Shown here: positions 1 through 9,114 of the stretch, piece by piece
Numbering within the stretch: the stretch's first letter is position 1
How the letters are laid out: each line of letters opens with the position of its first letter
Assembly (NCBI RefSeq): GCF_014197145.1
Contig: NZ_JACIEZ010000002.1
Location: 124,001 to 188,000 of the forward strand
Direction of reading: 5' to 3'
DNA: 64,000 nt
Origin: Gellertiella hungarica
GTDB lineage: Bacteria > Pseudomonadota > Alphaproteobacteria > Rhizobiales > Rhizobiaceae
Program-made: the position numbers and the translations under genes
The notes under the pieces: generated by a model
Database searches by the model: none
Told to the model about the DNA's origin: nothing
The model's input: the letters and a program-made list of their open reading frames with translations, nothing else

Positions 1-936
1 ATTGCGCAGATCACCCAGAACCACCTCGCCATCGTCGCGACGGTCGATCTCGACGGGACGGAAGAGCAGAAGAGGTTGTTTTTCGGCCAGGCGCTGGCCG
101 GGCTGCGCTATGGCAATGCCTTCTCCGAGCTGAAGAGCAAGACGGTCGCCGCCTTCGAGACGAAGGTGCATTTCGATGGCGATGAGGCCGTGGTGAACGG
201 AGAGAAATTCTACACCACCGGTGCGCTTCTTTCCCACATCGTGCCCATCGTCGGCGTGGACGAGGCTGGCCAAGGCTGGCTTGTCTTTGCCGATCGGGAT
301 CAGCCCGGGCTGACGGTCACCAACAACTGGTCGAGCTTCGGGCAGCGCACCACCGCGTCCGGTTCGGTGCGCATCGAGAATGTGCGGGTGCCGAAGGTGC
401 GGGCGCTCAAGGTCACGTCCTTCGACCATCCGACGGTGGGTGGACCGGTCTCGCAGATCATCCAGTCTGCCATCGATGCGGGCATTGCCCGCGGTGCCAT
501 CGATGACACCATCGCCTTCGTCTCGACGCTCAGCCGCCCCTGGATCGACAGCGGCAAGGACAAGGCCGGCGAAGATCTGTTCACCATCGCCGCCATCGGC
601 GATCTGAAGATCCGGCTGCATGCGGCGGAGGCACTGCTCGATATCGCCGGTCGGGCCATCGATGCGGCGCGGGCGGACTCGACCCTCGAGAAAGTCTCCA
701 ATGCGACCGTCCGGACGGCGGAATCCAAGGTTCTCACCACGGAGATCGCCATCCTCGCCACCAACAAGCTCTTCGAGCTTGCCGGCACCCGCTCGACGCT
801 CGCCGAACATGGTCTCGACCGGCACTGGCGCAACGCCCGGGTCCACACCTTGCATGATCCGGTCCGCTGGAAATTCTTCCATGTGGGCAACTGGTACCTG
901 AACGGCACGCATCCGCCGCGCCATGCGTGGAACTGA
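1..936 (+). CDS. SfnB/DszC-type acyl-CoA-dehydrogenase-fold flavin monooxygenase (5' truncated)
   Basis: The reading frame is open from the first base, so the N-terminus lies outside the window; 311 residues remain. The protein has the acyl-CoA dehydrogenase fold seen in SfnB and DszC: a central beta domain (segments NGEKFYTTGALLSH and NNWSSFGQRTTASGS) followed by a C-terminal helical bundle ending in HDPVRWKFFHVGNWYLNG. Family members of this branch are usually FMNH2-dependent monooxygenases in organosulfur use, not beta-oxidation enzymes, and the next genes (a paralogue, then an SsuD-like enzyme) support that. The next gene starts 10 bases downstream of the stop, so the two are surely cotranscribed. 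The exact substrate cannot be told from sequence. Confidence 0.85.
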   Translation: MAQITQNHLAIVATVDLDGTEEQKRLFFGQALAGLRYGNAFSELKSKTVAAFETKVHFDGDEAVVNGEKFYTTGALLSHIVPIVGVDEAGQGWLVFADRDQPGLTVTNNWSSFGQRTTASGSVRIENVRVPKVRALKVTSFDHPTVGGPVSQIIQSAIDAGIARGAIDDTIAFVSTLSRPWIDSGKDKAGEDLFTIAAIGDLKIRLHAAEALLDIAGRAIDAARADSTLEKVSNATVRTAESKVLTTEIAILATNKLFELAGTRSTLAEHGLDRHWRNARVHTLHDPVRWKFFHVGNWYLNGTHPPRHAWN

Positions 937-946
937 GGGGGCTGCC

Positions 947-2209
947 ATGACGGAAAACGACCGCAGGCTCCACCGACAGGCCGCCCTGGTCAAGGGGCGG
1001 CCGGCGCCGCACATCGCGCCACGCCAGAAGGAGGCGCATCGCATCCGCGACGATGCGGAGGCCATCGCCATTGCCAGGGAGCTTGCCCGCGACTTTGCCG
1101 CGGGTGCCGTTGAACGCGACCGGGAACGTCGCCTGCCGCTCGACGAAATCGAGCGCTTCTCGCAATCGGGACTGTGGGCCATCACCGTGCCGAAAGAATA
1201 TGGCGGGGCGGGGGTCTCGGCGGCGACACTGGCCGAGGTGACGGCGATCATATCGGCGGCGGACAGCTCGATCGGGCAGATCCCGCAGAACCATTTCTAC
1301 ATGGTGGAAGCCCTCCGTCTGGCGGGGAGCGAGGAACAGAAGCGGCACTATTTCAAGCGGATCCTCAAGGGCGACCGGCTGGGCAACGCCTTCACCGAAA
1401 TTGGCACCCGGACACCGGTGGATTTTCGCACCCGCTTCGCGGAGAGGGATGGGCGGCTGCTGCTCAACGGGCAGAAGTTCTATGCCACCGGCTCGCTCTT
1501 TGCGCATGTCGTCGTGGCCGTCGCCAAGGACGCCGCAGACCGTGTCCACATCGTCTTCATCGACCGGCAGACGCCCGGACTTGACCTCGTCGACGACTGG
1601 TCGTCCTTCGGCCAGCGTTCGACGGGAAGCGGCACCGTCACCTTCGACGAGGTGGAGATCGAACCCTTCCAGGTAGTGGATCACGACGGTGTCTTCGAAC
1701 GGCCGACGCCGATGGGGCCGCTGGCACAGATCATCCATGCGGCGGTCCAGGTCGGGATTGCCCGCGGTGCTCTGGAAGAGACGGTCGCCTATGTCCGGGC
1801 GCATGCGCGGCCCTTCTTCGAGCTCGACATCGAGCACGGCTATGAGGATCCTCATTCCATCCATGCCCTGGGCGACGTCGCAATCCGGGTTCATGCGGCG
1901 GAGGCGCTTCTGGCACGCGCCGGCGCCTTCCTGGACAGGGCGACAGCAGCTCCCGACGAAGCCACGGTCGCCGCGGCTTCCATCGCGGTTGCGGAAGTGA
2001 AGGCCTATGGCACGGAGGCCGCGCAGCTGGCGGCCAACAAGCTGATCGAGCTTGGCGGTGCCCGCTCCACGCTGGAAGGCTATGGCCTCGATCGGTACTG
2101 GCGCAACGCCCGCACCCATTCCCTGCACGATCCCGTGCGCTGGAAGTATCACCACATCGGCAATTTCTATCTCAACGGAACGCTGCCGCCCCGTCACGGC
2201 GCCCTTTGA
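947..2209 (+). CDS. SfnB/DszC-type acyl-CoA-dehydrogenase-fold flavin monooxygenase, second copy
   Basis: 420-residue acyl-CoA-dehydrogenase-fold protein, a clear paralogue of the preceding gene. It shows the N-terminal helical domain ([15 protein letters not shown] near residue 80), the middle beta domain ([28 protein letters not shown]) and the C-terminal bundle ending [18 protein letters not shown]. The ATG at 947 is preferred over the in-frame ATG at 923, which lies inside the upstream gene, because a GAGGGGG ribosome site (935-941) sits just ahead of 947. Sulfur-acquisition oxidoreductase SfnB and dibenzothiophene monooxygenase DszC are the closest named families by motif. Neighbours are sulfur monooxygenases, so a reduced-flavin-dependent role in C-S compound oxidation is inferred. 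Confidence 0.87.
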   Translation: MTENDRRLHRQAALVKGRPAPHIAPRQKEAHRIRDDAEAIAIARELARDFAAGAVERDRERRLPLDEIERFSQSGLWAITVPKEYGGAGVSAATLAEVTAIISAADSSIGQIPQNHFYMVEALRLAGSEEQKRHYFKRILKGDRLGNAFTEIGTRTPVDFRTRFAERDGRLLLNGQKFYATGSLFAHVVVAVAKDAADRVHIVFIDRQTPGLDLVDDWSSFGQRSTGSGTVTFDEVEIEPFQVVDHDGVFERPTPMGPLAQIIHAAVQVGIARGALEETVAYVRAHARPFFELDIEHGYEDPHSIHALGDVAIRVHAAEALLARAGAFLDRATAAPDEATVAAASIAVAEVKAYGTEAAQLAANKLIELGGARSTLEGYGLDRYWRNARTHSLHDPVRWKYHHIGNFYLNGTLPPRHGAL

Positions 2210-2235
2210 GGGACGTGCGAAAAAGGATCAAATCG

Positions 2236-3405
2236 ATGACATCAGCACCAAAGCCCCTCGATTTTCTCTGGTTCATACCCTCCTCCGGGGATGGGCGTTA
2301 CCTGGGCTCGGACGATCAGTCCCGACCGGCGGATCCCGCCTATCTCAAGGAAATCGCGGTTGCGGCCGACCGGCTCGGCTATTCCGGCGTCCTCATTCCC
2401 GTCGGTGTGGCCTGCGAGGAAAGCTTCGTCCTGGCCGGCCATCTCGCGGCATACACGGAGAAACTGAAGTTCCTGGTCGCGATCCGCCCCGGCACGGCCT
2501 CGCCAGCCTATTATGCGCGTCTGGCGGCCACACTCGACCGGGTGTCCAACGGACGGCTGCTCCTCAATATCGTCGTGGGCGGCAGCGCGCAGGAACTCGC
2601 AGGCGATGGTGTGTTCCTGCCCCATGACGAGCGTTACGATCATGCGCAGGAATTCTTCCAGGTCTTCAACGATCTGCTGGAGAAGGGGCATGGTCATCTC
2701 GACGGAAAGTATATCAAGGCGCACGATGCACGGCTCGGCTTTCCGCCCGTGCAGGCACCGCGCCCGCCGCTCTATTTCGGCGGCTCCTCCGATGCGGCCA
2801 TCGATTTTGCCGGTGGCCTTGTCGATACCTACCTGACCTGGGGGGAGCCGCCGGCGCAGGTCGCGGAAAAGGTTGCTGCGGTGCGCAAGGCCGCTGCTGC
2901 CCGGGGCCGCAGCGTCAACTTCGGCATTCGCCTGCATTTCATCGTGCGCGAGACGGACGAGGCGGCCTGGGCGGCCGCGGACGAGCTGATCTCGAAGCTC
3001 TCCGACGAGGCGATCGAGGCTGCGCAGGACGTGTTCCGCAAGCAGTCCGATTCCGTCGGCCAGGCGCGCATGGTGGCGCTTCACAATGGCCGGCGCGACA
3101 GGCTCGAGGTTTCGCCCAATCTGTGGGCCGGCATCGGGCTGGTGCGCTCCGGTGCGGGCACGGCACTGGTGGGATCACCGAAGACCGTTGCCGCTCGCCT
3201 GCGGGAGTATCAGGCGCTCGGCATCGATACGGTGGTCGCCTCGGGCTACCCGCATCTGGAGGAAGCCTACCGCGTATCGGAACTTCTGTTTCCCGAGCTG
3301 GGGCTCGAAAGCCCGCGCCACCAGATTCGGCATTCCTTCGGCGAACGCCAGGTGTTCGGTGGCGGCGGCCATGGGGGCAACGTGAAGCTGGCCTCGGGTT
3401 CGTAA
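2236..3405 (+). CDS. ssuD: SsuD-like FMNH2-dependent alkanesulfonate monooxygenase
   Basis: 389-residue luciferase-like (LLM) TIM-barrel protein. The N-terminus ([17 protein letters not shown]), the FLVAIRPG strand, the [19 protein letters not shown] segment and PPLYFGGSS match the alkanesulfonate monooxygenase group, which uses FMNH2 and oxygen to cut the C-S bond and release sulfite and an aldehyde. The ATG at 2236 has an AAAAGGA ribosome site at 2221-2227; a TTG at 2206 would overlap the previous stop and has no good site. The C-terminus ends in a glycine-rich stretch (GGGGHGG) as in SsuD. It follows the SfnB-like genes closely and needs a flavin reductase, for which the gene at 14040 is the local candidate. 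Confidence 0.9.
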   Translation: MTSAPKPLDFLWFIPSSGDGRYLGSDDQSRPADPAYLKEIAVAADRLGYSGVLIPVGVACEESFVLAGHLAAYTEKLKFLVAIRPGTASPAYYARLAATLDRVSNGRLLLNIVVGGSAQELAGDGVFLPHDERYDHAQEFFQVFNDLLEKGHGHLDGKYIKAHDARLGFPPVQAPRPPLYFGGSSDAAIDFAGGLVDTYLTWGEPPAQVAEKVAAVRKAAAARGRSVNFGIRLHFIVRETDEAAWAAADELISKLSDEAIEAAQDVFRKQSDSVGQARMVALHNGRRDRLEVSPNLWAGIGLVRSGAGTALVGSPKTVAARLREYQALGIDTVVASGYPHLEEAYRVSELLFPELGLESPRHQIRHSFGERQVFGGGGHGGNVKLASGS

Positions 3406-3521
3406 GCGGCGGTCCCGCGTCGTTCCCCGGATGATGCGTTCGCGTTTCCGCCTGCCGGTAGAAGACCATTTCTTCCGGCAGGCCCGCCGTTCTGCAACAA
3501 GTCGGACAAGGAGACTGTGCC

Positions 3522-4481
3522 ATGGGAACCATCTCTCATCTGCCACGCCGGGACCGTCCGCAGCCCGTCCGCCTCGGCTCGGACCGGGAGGCGGAAGCCG
3601 CGCTTGCCGCCCTCGTTGACGGCTGGCAGGGGGCGGAGCCCAGCCTTGCCCAGCGTCGCGAAGCCCTGAAGCTGAGCGGCTTGACCGCGATCAGCCTCTG
3701 CGCCGAAGCGGGCGGCCTTGATTGCTCGACGGCCCTTCTGGCCCGGGTGGTGCGGCAGATCGAGTCCGTCGATCCCGGCGCCGCGGAGGCACTGCACCGG
3801 CACTTCGTTCTCATCGACATGTTCCGCGAGGAGGGGGACGAGCGCTTCTACGGGCAGCTTGCCGAGCAAAGCCTTGCCGGCGATCTGCTGATGGGCGAAG
3901 CCGATGCAGCGCGGGGAACGCTCGACGTGCGGCAGGAGGATTTCCAGTCCACCGCGAGCGGTGAGGTCCTGCTTCCGCAGGCTGCCCTTTTTGCCGACTG
4001 GCTCTGGCTTCCGGCCATCAACGATGCGGCGGGTCATCTGGTGGAGGGATCGGCGCTGGTGCCCGTGCGTGCCGCCACCCTTGAAACACGGGTGGATGGC
4101 GAAGGCCGCGAGCATCTGGTCGCCCGGTTCCGATCGGCGCCCGTTGCGCACGGGCTTTGGGCGCGCGCCCGCCCCCGCCTGCGGACAGCCGTTGCGCTGG
4201 ACCACCTTCTCGAGGCGGCACGGGCGAGCGTGCAGCTGGATCTTGCGGGCGGTGGCGCCTCGCCGCAGGCGGCCCTCCGGCTTTCGCTGGCACGCCGGGC
4301 CCTGCTCGCCCTGGTGCAGGAAGCTGCCGCCGCACTGGATCATGCACAGGTCGCCCCGTCCGTCGACAGCCTCGGCCAGGCTGACAGCCTCTGCCGGGAC
4401 GCCGCGCTCTTCGCCGCCGATCTGACCGGGCACGAAGGGCGCTTCGAACACCTTGCAACCCTTGCCCCGGGACAGTGCTGA
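3522..4481 (+). CDS. divergent, shortened acyl-CoA-dehydrogenase-fold protein of the sulfur cluster
   Basis: 319 residues with no motif of a named enzyme. Aligned by eye to the SfnB-like protein at 947, residues about 50-135 run in parallel: LSGLTAISLCAEAGG matches [15 protein letters not shown], and HRHFVLIDMF matches [10 protein letters not shown]. After that the middle domain is reduced; the KFYxTG and WSSFGQR segments that help hold flavin are absent. The C-terminal alanine-rich helices remain. It is preceded by AAGGAG at 3508-3513, 9 bases before the ATG, and lies 116 bp after ssuD. It is probably a non-catalytic or altered paralogue acting with its neighbours, but an unknown activity cannot be excluded. 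Confidence 0.75.
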   Translation: MGTISHLPRRDRPQPVRLGSDREAEAALAALVDGWQGAEPSLAQRREALKLSGLTAISLCAEAGGLDCSTALLARVVRQIESVDPGAAEALHRHFVLIDMFREEGDERFYGQLAEQSLAGDLLMGEADAARGTLDVRQEDFQSTASGEVLLPQAALFADWLWLPAINDAAGHLVEGSALVPVRAATLETRVDGEGREHLVARFRSAPVAHGLWARARPRLRTAVALDHLLEAARASVQLDLAGGGASPQAALRLSLARRALLALVQEAAAALDHAQVAPSVDSLGQADSLCRDAALFAADLTGHEGRFEHLATLAPGQC

Positions 4482-4525
4482 CACCTGTGCCAACCGCACG
4501 GACGGAAAAATATTCCGCCCATAAA

Positions 4526-4542
4526 TCTATAAAAATGATAGA
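4526..4542. promoter_or_regulatory. sulfur-island operator, copy 1 (TCTAT-N7-ATAGA)
   Basis: A 17-bp inverted repeat with 5-bp arms TCTAT and ATAGA and spacer AAAAATG. It lies in an AT-rich pocket of a GC-rich region, about 95 bp (centre) before the DmoA-like gene at 4629. The same element occurs at 6094, 9069 and 13943. The flank ATAAA just upstream is also shared in part. The regulator is inferred to be the Rrf2 protein encoded at 13313-13765. Confidence 0.6.
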
Positions 4543-4628
4543 ATAACTGTATTATGGGGCCCGCCCCTCTATTCTGCCTGTGGAGCCGGTTGATCCGGCA
4601 TCGTCACCAGTAAGAGGAGCCGGACGCC

Positions 4629-6050
4629 ATGAGCCGTCACATCCGTTTCAATGCCTTCGACATGAACTGCGTCGCCCACCAGTCCCCGGGCCTGTGGCGG
4701 CATCCGAACGACCGGTCCCATGCCTACAAGGACCTGGACTACTGGCAGGATCTCGCCCGCACGCTGGAGCGCGGCATCTTCGACGGCATCTTCATCGCCG
4801 ATGTCATCGGCTATTACGACGTCTACAAGGGCGGCAATGAAAACGCGATCCGCGAGGCGGCGCAGATCCCGGTCAACGATCCGCTGCAGCTTGCCGCGCC
4901 GATCGCGCTCGCAACCGAGCATCTGGGGATCGGCATAACCGCCTCCACCTCCTTCGAACATCCCTACACCTTCGCCCGGCGGCTCGCGACGGCGGACCAC
5001 CACACGAAGGGCCGGATCGGCTGGAACATCGTGACCTCCTATCTGGAAAGCGGCGCGAAGAACATTTCGCAGGGCGGGCTTCGCCGCCACGACAACCGCT
5101 ACGAGGTGGCAGCCGAATATGTGGAAGTCCTCTACAAGCTTCTGGAAGGAAGCTGGGAGGAGGGAGCGGTCATCCGCGATCGCAACCGGCGTATCTTCAC
5201 CGATCCTGCCAAGGTGCACGAGATCGGCCACAAGGGCACCTATTTCGAGGTGCCCGGCTATCACCTTTCCGAACCTTCCCCGCAGCGAACGCCCGTGCTC
5301 TACCAGGCCGGCGCTTCCGGGCCGGGCAAGGCCTTCGCGGCGCTGCATGCGGAATGCGTCTTCGTGGCCGCACCCACCAAGTCGCTGCTGAAGCAGTATG
5401 TGAAGGAGATCCGCACGCTGGCCGCCGCGGCCGGGCGCGACCCGAAGAAGATCCTGATCTACAATCTCACCACGCTGATCCTCGACGAGACCGATGCCAA
5501 GGCGGAGAAGCGCTTCGAGGACTATGCGAGCTACACGTCCTATGACGGCTCACTCACCTTCATTTCCGGCTGGAGCGGCATCGATTTCGGCCAGTATGCG
5601 CCCACCGACCTGCTGAAGAAGGTGGAAACCAATGCCATTGTCTCCGTCGTCGAACATTTCGCCGGCAAGGACAAGCAATGGACTGTCGAGGAGCTGGCAA
5701 AATGGGGCGGCATCGGCGGGCTTGGCCCGGTCTTTGTCGGGTCGCCCTCGACGGTGGCCGATATCCTGCAGGACTGGCAGGAGGAAACCGACGTGGACGG
5801 CTTCAACCTCGCCTATGCCGTCACGCCGGAAAGCTTCGAGCAGGCCGTCGACCTGCTGGTTCCCGAATTGCAGAAACGTGGCGTCTATCCGACCGCCTAC
5901 CGGCCGGGCACGCTGCGCGAGAAGCTGTTCGGGGAGGGGCGGCTCCTGCCAGCGACCCACCCGGCCGACCGGTATCGCGACATCGAGGCCTGGAAGGCCC
6001 GGGAAGCGGAGGCCCGGAAGGCCTCTGCCGGCCTGAAGGCCGTGCCCTGA
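4629..6050 (+). CDS. NtaA/SnaA/DmoA-type FMNH2-dependent monooxygenase (dimethylsulfide-monooxygenase-like)
   Basis: 473-residue luciferase-like monooxygenase of the NtaA/SnaA/DszA/DmoA branch. Telling segments are the N-terminal RFNAFDMNCVAHQSPGLWRHP, ADVIGYYDVYKG, KGRIGWNIVTSYLESGAKN and PSPQRTPVLYQAGASGPG, which resemble dimethylsulfide monooxygenase DmoA and its length. These enzymes use FMNH2 from a separate reductase. The gene has its own leader (4482-4628) with an operator-like repeat, and GTAAGAGGAG at 4610-4619 as ribosome site. DmoA oxidises dimethylsulfide to methanethiol and formaldehyde; whether this copy uses dimethylsulfide, a larger thioether or a nitrogen chelator like NTA is not decided by sequence, but the sulfur context favours the first two. 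Confidence 0.85.
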   Translation: MSRHIRFNAFDMNCVAHQSPGLWRHPNDRSHAYKDLDYWQDLARTLERGIFDGIFIADVIGYYDVYKGGNENAIREAAQIPVNDPLQLAAPIALATEHLGIGITASTSFEHPYTFARRLATADHHTKGRIGWNIVTSYLESGAKNISQGGLRRHDNRYEVAAEYVEVLYKLLEGSWEEGAVIRDRNRRIFTDPAKVHEIGHKGTYFEVPGYHLSEPSPQRTPVLYQAGASGPGKAFAALHAECVFVAAPTKSLLKQYVKEIRTLAAAAGRDPKKILIYNLTTLILDETDAKAEKRFEDYASYTSYDGSLTFISGWSGIDFGQYAPTDLLKKVETNAIVSVVEHFAGKDKQWTVEELAKWGGIGGLGPVFVGSPSTVADILQDWQEETDVDGFNLAYAVTPESFEQAVDLLVPELQKRGVYPTAYRPGTLREKLFGEGRLLPATHPADRYRDIEAWKAREAEARKASAGLKAVP

Positions 6051-6090
6051 ATCCAGCGAAACGCAGCGGGCGGCAAAAGCTTTTCCTATA

Positions 6091-6113
6091 ATGTCTATAA
6101 AATAGATAGACAT
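6091..6113. promoter_or_regulatory. sulfur-island operator, copy 2, with a perfect 8-bp-arm repeat
   Basis: Here the core TCTAT-N7-ATAGA (6094-6110, spacer AAAATAG) is extended to perfect 8-bp arms, ATGTCTAT and ATAGACAT. A TATAAT hexamer at 6087-6092 overlaps its left edge, which suggests that a bound protein would affect RNA polymerase directly. It lies about 94 bp (centre) before tauA, nearly the same distance as copy 1 from its gene. Confidence 0.65.
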
Positions 6114-6195
6114 ACCTGATAAAGCGCCGCACCGCCCTGTAGCTTTGATCCATCGCAGAAGAGCGGTGGACCCCGAAAAACCACAAGGTGTTGTC

Positions 6196-7206
6196 ATGAA
6201 TATCAAAAATGCAATCGCAGCACTGGCTGCAACCGTTGCCGTCGCGCTTGGCGCCGTGAGCGCCGGAGCGGCGGACAAGAAGGTCGTCGTCGCCTACCAG
6301 ACCGACGCGTTGCCCTCGTCGGTCGCCATCGCCAATGGCGACTTTGCCAAGGAAACCGGCTACGAGATCGATTTCCGAAAGTTCAATTCCGGTGCGGAGA
6401 TCTTCGCCGCCATCGCCTCGGGTGACGTGCAGGTGGGCTATGTAGGCTCCAGCCCCTTTGCCGCCGCAACCTCCCGCGGGCTCGACGTGAAGGCCTTCTA
6501 TCTCGCCTCCATCTCCGGCATCGACGAAGCGCTGGTCGTGCGCAACGGCTCCGGCATCGAGAAGCTCGAAGACCTCAAGGGCAAGAAGCTCGCCGCCGCG
6601 CCTGTCTCCACCGATCACTACCAGCTGCTGGCGCTGATCAAGTCGCTGGGCCTCACCGAGCAGGATGTGCAGGTGCTGGCCATTCCGCAGCCGGAAATCG
6701 TTGCCGCCTATAATCGCGGCGATATCGATGGCGGCTTCGTCTGGGATCCGGCACTGACCGAGCTGAAGAAGAACGGCAAGGTGCTGGTCACCTCGAAGGA
6801 GGTCGCCGAAAAGGGCGCGCCGACCTTCTCCGCCTGGGTGGCCGCCGGTGGTTTTGCCAAGGATAACCCGGAATTCCTGACCAAGTTCGCGGGCGTCATC
6901 AACAAGTATTATGCTTCCTTCCGGAACGACAAGGCGGCCTGGGGCCCGGACAGCGAGAATGCCAAGGCGCTGGCCGGCCTTCTCGGCGGGACGCCGGAGC
7001 AGCAGGCCAATGCGCTCGGCAACCTCAACCTGCTGACCCCAGAGGTTCAGGCCTCCCGCGAGTGGCTTGGCGGCGGCGAAGGTTCCGGTGCGGCAAAGAT
7101 CCTGAAAGCCACCGCCGAGTTCCTCAAGGCCCAGGGCAAGGTCTCCGAGGTCCAGCCGAGCTATGCGGCCTTCGTCACCCCTGACGCCCTTCAGGTCACC
7201 AACTGA
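6196..7206 (+). CDS. tauA: TauA-type taurine/sulfonate ABC transporter substrate-binding protein
   Basis: 336-residue periplasmic solute-binding protein. A signal peptide ([19 protein letters not shown], cut near AGA/AD, residues 24-28) is followed by [19 protein letters not shown] and [25 protein letters not shown], typical of the TauA/SsuA/NMT1-like group that binds taurine and other sulfonates. The ATG at 6196 is chosen because AAGGTG (6185-6190) precedes it and the signal peptide begins there; earlier in-frame codons would add a non-signal extension. It heads a tauABC operon and carries an operator-like repeat in its leader. The ligand (taurine or another sulfonate) is inferred. Confidence 0.92.
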   Translation: MNIKNAIAALAATVAVALGAVSAGAADKKVVVAYQTDALPSSVAIANGDFAKETGYEIDFRKFNSGAEIFAAIASGDVQVGYVGSSPFAAATSRGLDVKAFYLASISGIDEALVVRNGSGIEKLEDLKGKKLAAAPVSTDHYQLLALIKSLGLTEQDVQVLAIPQPEIVAAYNRGDIDGGFVWDPALTELKKNGKVLVTSKEVAEKGAPTFSAWVAAGGFAKDNPEFLTKFAGVINKYYASFRNDKAAWGPDSENAKALAGLLGGTPEQQANALGNLNLLTPEVQASREWLGGGEGSGAAKILKATAEFLKAQGKVSEVQPSYAAFVTPDALQVTN

Positions 7207-7230
7207 TCCTCCCGAGCGTTGTGACCATCC

Positions 7231-7261
7231 TCCCGCCGGGCTTCTCCCCCGGCGGGATTTT
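7231..7261 (+). terminator. hairpin with T-run between tauA and tauB
   Basis: Perfect 10-bp stem TCCCGCCGGG / CCCGGCGGGA with a 7-base loop, then TTTT. Placed right after the binding-protein gene, it probably acts as a partial terminator or 3' end stabiliser that keeps TauA more abundant than the membrane parts. Confidence 0.7.
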
Positions 7262-7280
7262 CCATGAAGGGAATGATGCT

Positions 7281-8069
7281 ATGCTGAAGATCGAAAATGC
7301 CTCCGTCTTCTTCGAGGGCCGCGGGCGCATCGTCCACGCGCTGGACAGGCTCAATCTGGACATTGCCGACGGCGATTTCGTGGTGGCGCTCGGCACGTCG
7401 GGATGCGGAAAGTCCACGCTGCTGAATGCCATTGCCGGCTTCCTGCCGCTGTCCGAGGGAAGGATTACGCTCGATGGCCGCGCAATTGCGGGGCCCGGCG
7501 CGGATCGGGGCGTGGTTTTCCAGAAGGACACGCTGATGCCCTGGCTGGATGTGGCGGACAACGTCGCGCTCGGCCTGCGCTTTGCCGGGCTGGCAAGGAA
7601 GGCAAGACGCGAAAAGGCGGAAGGCCTGCTCGACCTGGTCGGGCTCAGGGACTTCGGGCGCAGCTTTCCCCATGAACTCTCCGGGGGCATGCGCCAGCGT
7701 GTGGGTATTGCCCGCGCGCTTGCCACCGATCCGGACATCCTGCTGATGGACGAGCCCTTCGGTGCGCTCGATTCCATGACCCGCGAACAGATGCAGCAAC
7801 TGCTGGTCGATGTGTGGCATCGGACGGGCAAGCGGATCTTCTTCATCACCCACTCCATCGAGGAAGCGCTTGTGCTGGGCACGCACATCATCGTGATGTC
7901 GCCGCGGCCCGGCCGTATCGTGGCCCGTTACCGGGCGGATTTCGTCCGGAGGCTGGCAGAAGGCGCGTCCCTTAAGGAGATCCGCCTCTCGGACTCCTTC
8001 GGCCCCCTGCGCGAAGAGATCCGCGACATCCTGCACCGGGACCCCGAACCGAAAGAGGAAGCCGCATGA
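7281..8069 (+). CDS. tauB: TauB-type sulfonate ABC transporter ATP-binding protein
   Basis: 262-residue ABC ATPase. Walker [10 protein letters not shown] (about residue 39), Q-loop [13 protein letters not shown], signature [15 protein letters not shown] and Walker [13 protein letters not shown] are all intact; [10 protein letters not shown] and TREQMQ are typical of the TauB/SsuB group. The start at 7281 has GAAGGGA nine bases ahead; an in-frame codon at 7221 would place the start inside the intergenic hairpin. The stop overlaps the tauC start by 4 bases, showing translational coupling. It powers import of the sulfonate bound by TauA. Confidence 0.92.
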   Translation: MLKIENASVFFEGRGRIVHALDRLNLDIADGDFVVALGTSGCGKSTLLNAIAGFLPLSEGRITLDGRAIAGPGADRGVVFQKDTLMPWLDVADNVALGLRFAGLARKARREKAEGLLDLVGLRDFGRSFPHELSGGMRQRVGIARALATDPDILLMDEPFGALDSMTREQMQQLLVDVWHRTGKRIFFITHSIEEALVLGTHIIVMSPRPGRIVARYRADFVRRLAEGASLKEIRLSDSFGPLREEIRDILHRDPEPKEEAA

Positions 8070-8929
8070 CCGTGATCGACAAGCTTGCCGCCTTCGAGGG
8101 CGAGGTTCCTTCTTCCGGGGCAACGGGGCCCCGCACGGTCCGGATGCCCGCTTTCGGCATTTCGGGACAGCCGACGACGCTGATCAGCCTGGTGACGGCA
8201 AGCCTGCTTGTCGGCGCCTGGTGGTTCGTCACGGAATACGGACTGGTGTCCAGCCTGTTTCTTCCCCGTCCGGCCGAAGTGCTGCACCAGTTCGTGGTGG
8301 TCGCACGGGACGGCTATGCGGGCGCTCCCCTGATCGATCATGTGGGCGCAAGCCTGTTCCGCATCGGGCTTGCCGCGGCGCTTGCCATCCTTGCCGGCAT
8401 TCCGCTTGGCCTTCTGATGGGCCTCAACCGCTTTGCCAAGGGCATTCTCGACACGCCGATCGAATTCTACTGGCCGCTGCCGCCGCTGTCCTACCTGCCG
8501 CTGATGATCATCTGGCTGGGGATCGGGGAAACCTCGAAGGTGACGCTGCTGTTCCTCGCGATGTTCGCGCCGATCTGCCTGGCCGCGCAATCGGGCGTGC
8601 GCTCGCTGCCGGTGGAACGGGCGCAGGCGGCAAGAACGCTCGGGGCGACCAGGCTGCAGCTCTTCGCCCATATCGTGCTGCCCGGTGCCTTGCCTGAGAT
8701 CCTCACCGGTATCCGCATTGCGCTGGGGGTCGGCTGGGGCACGCTGGTGGCTGCGGAGCTGATCGCCTCGACGCGCGGCATCGGCTTCCTCATCATGTCC
8801 GCGGCCCAGTTCCTGGCGACGGACGTGGTCTTTGTCGGGATCGCCATCATCTCCGTCTGCGCCTTTTCCTTTGCCCATGCGGTGCGCCTCGCCGAACGGC
8901 TGCTGGTGCCCTGGCGGGGGAGGGGCTGA
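8066..8929 (+). CDS. tauC: TauC-type sulfonate ABC transporter permease
   Basis: 287-residue inner membrane permease of the BPD family with about six membrane segments starting near residue 37. The conserved cytoplasmic loop [27 protein letters not shown] (EAA motif region) contacts the ATPase. The N-terminal ~30 residues are a soluble tail. The ATG overlaps the tauB stop (ATGA). It completes a tauABC importer; no tauD dioxygenase is nearby, so sulfonate cleavage would fall to the SsuD-like and related monooxygenases. Confidence 0.92.
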   Translation: MTVIDKLAAFEGEVPSSGATGPRTVRMPAFGISGQPTTLISLVTASLLVGAWWFVTEYGLVSSLFLPRPAEVLHQFVVVARDGYAGAPLIDHVGASLFRIGLAAALAILAGIPLGLLMGLNRFAKGILDTPIEFYWPLPPLSYLPLMIIWLGIGETSKVTLLFLAMFAPICLAAQSGVRSLPVERAQAARTLGATRLQLFAHIVLPGALPEILTGIRIALGVGWGTLVAAELIASTRGIGFLIMSAAQFLATDVVFVGIAIISVCAFSFAHAVRLAERLLVPWRGRG

Positions 8930-8953
8930 GCATCTGCCGGGCCGCGAAACCGA

Positions 8954-8984
8954 AAGCCACCGCCCCCGGGACGGTGGCTTTTTT
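8954..8984 (+). terminator. Rho-independent terminator after tauC
   Basis: Nine-bp stem AAGCCACCG / CGGTGGCTT with a 9-base loop and a following T-run (TTTTTT counting the stem end). It ends the tauABC transcript and separates it from the next importer, which has its own operator copy. Confidence 0.85.
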
Positions 8985-9065
8985 CATGCCCCTTTTGCGC
9001 CGATCTTCGAAAAAGGTTTCCGCTTCCCCGACGATCGGAAGAAAGACCCTTTCTTTAAATATACA

Positions 9066-9088
9066 ATATCTATGGATTTAATAGATAT
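9066..9088. promoter_or_regulatory. sulfur-island operator, copy 3, before the CUT1 importer
   Basis: Perfect 8-bp arms ATATCTAT and ATAGATAT around a 7-base spacer (GGATTTA); the core is again TCTAT-N7-ATAGA (9069-9085). It is about 38 bp (centre) before the ATG at 9115, closer than the other copies. Its presence ties the sugar-type importer to the same regulon as the sulfur genes. Confidence 0.62.
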
Positions 9089-9114
9089 ATCGTCGCTTCC
9101 AACGGAGATCCCCT

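Noticed and set aside
734-2197. Long antisense open frame (487 codons) across the SfnB-like genes
   Set aside because: It lies opposite two clear flavin monooxygenase genes, its composition is rich in Arg, Gly and His as expected for a shadow frame in GC-rich DNA, and it shows no domain.
1-2209. Fatty acid beta-oxidation acyl-CoA dehydrogenases
   Set aside because: The fold is shared, but sequence type (HDPVRWK C-terminus) and neighbours point to SfnB/DszC-like monooxygenases.
3453-3480. Hairpin TGCCGG...CCGGCA between ssuD and the shortened dehydrogenase-fold gene
   Set aside because: The arms are imperfect with a bulge and there is no T-run; I do not call it a terminator.
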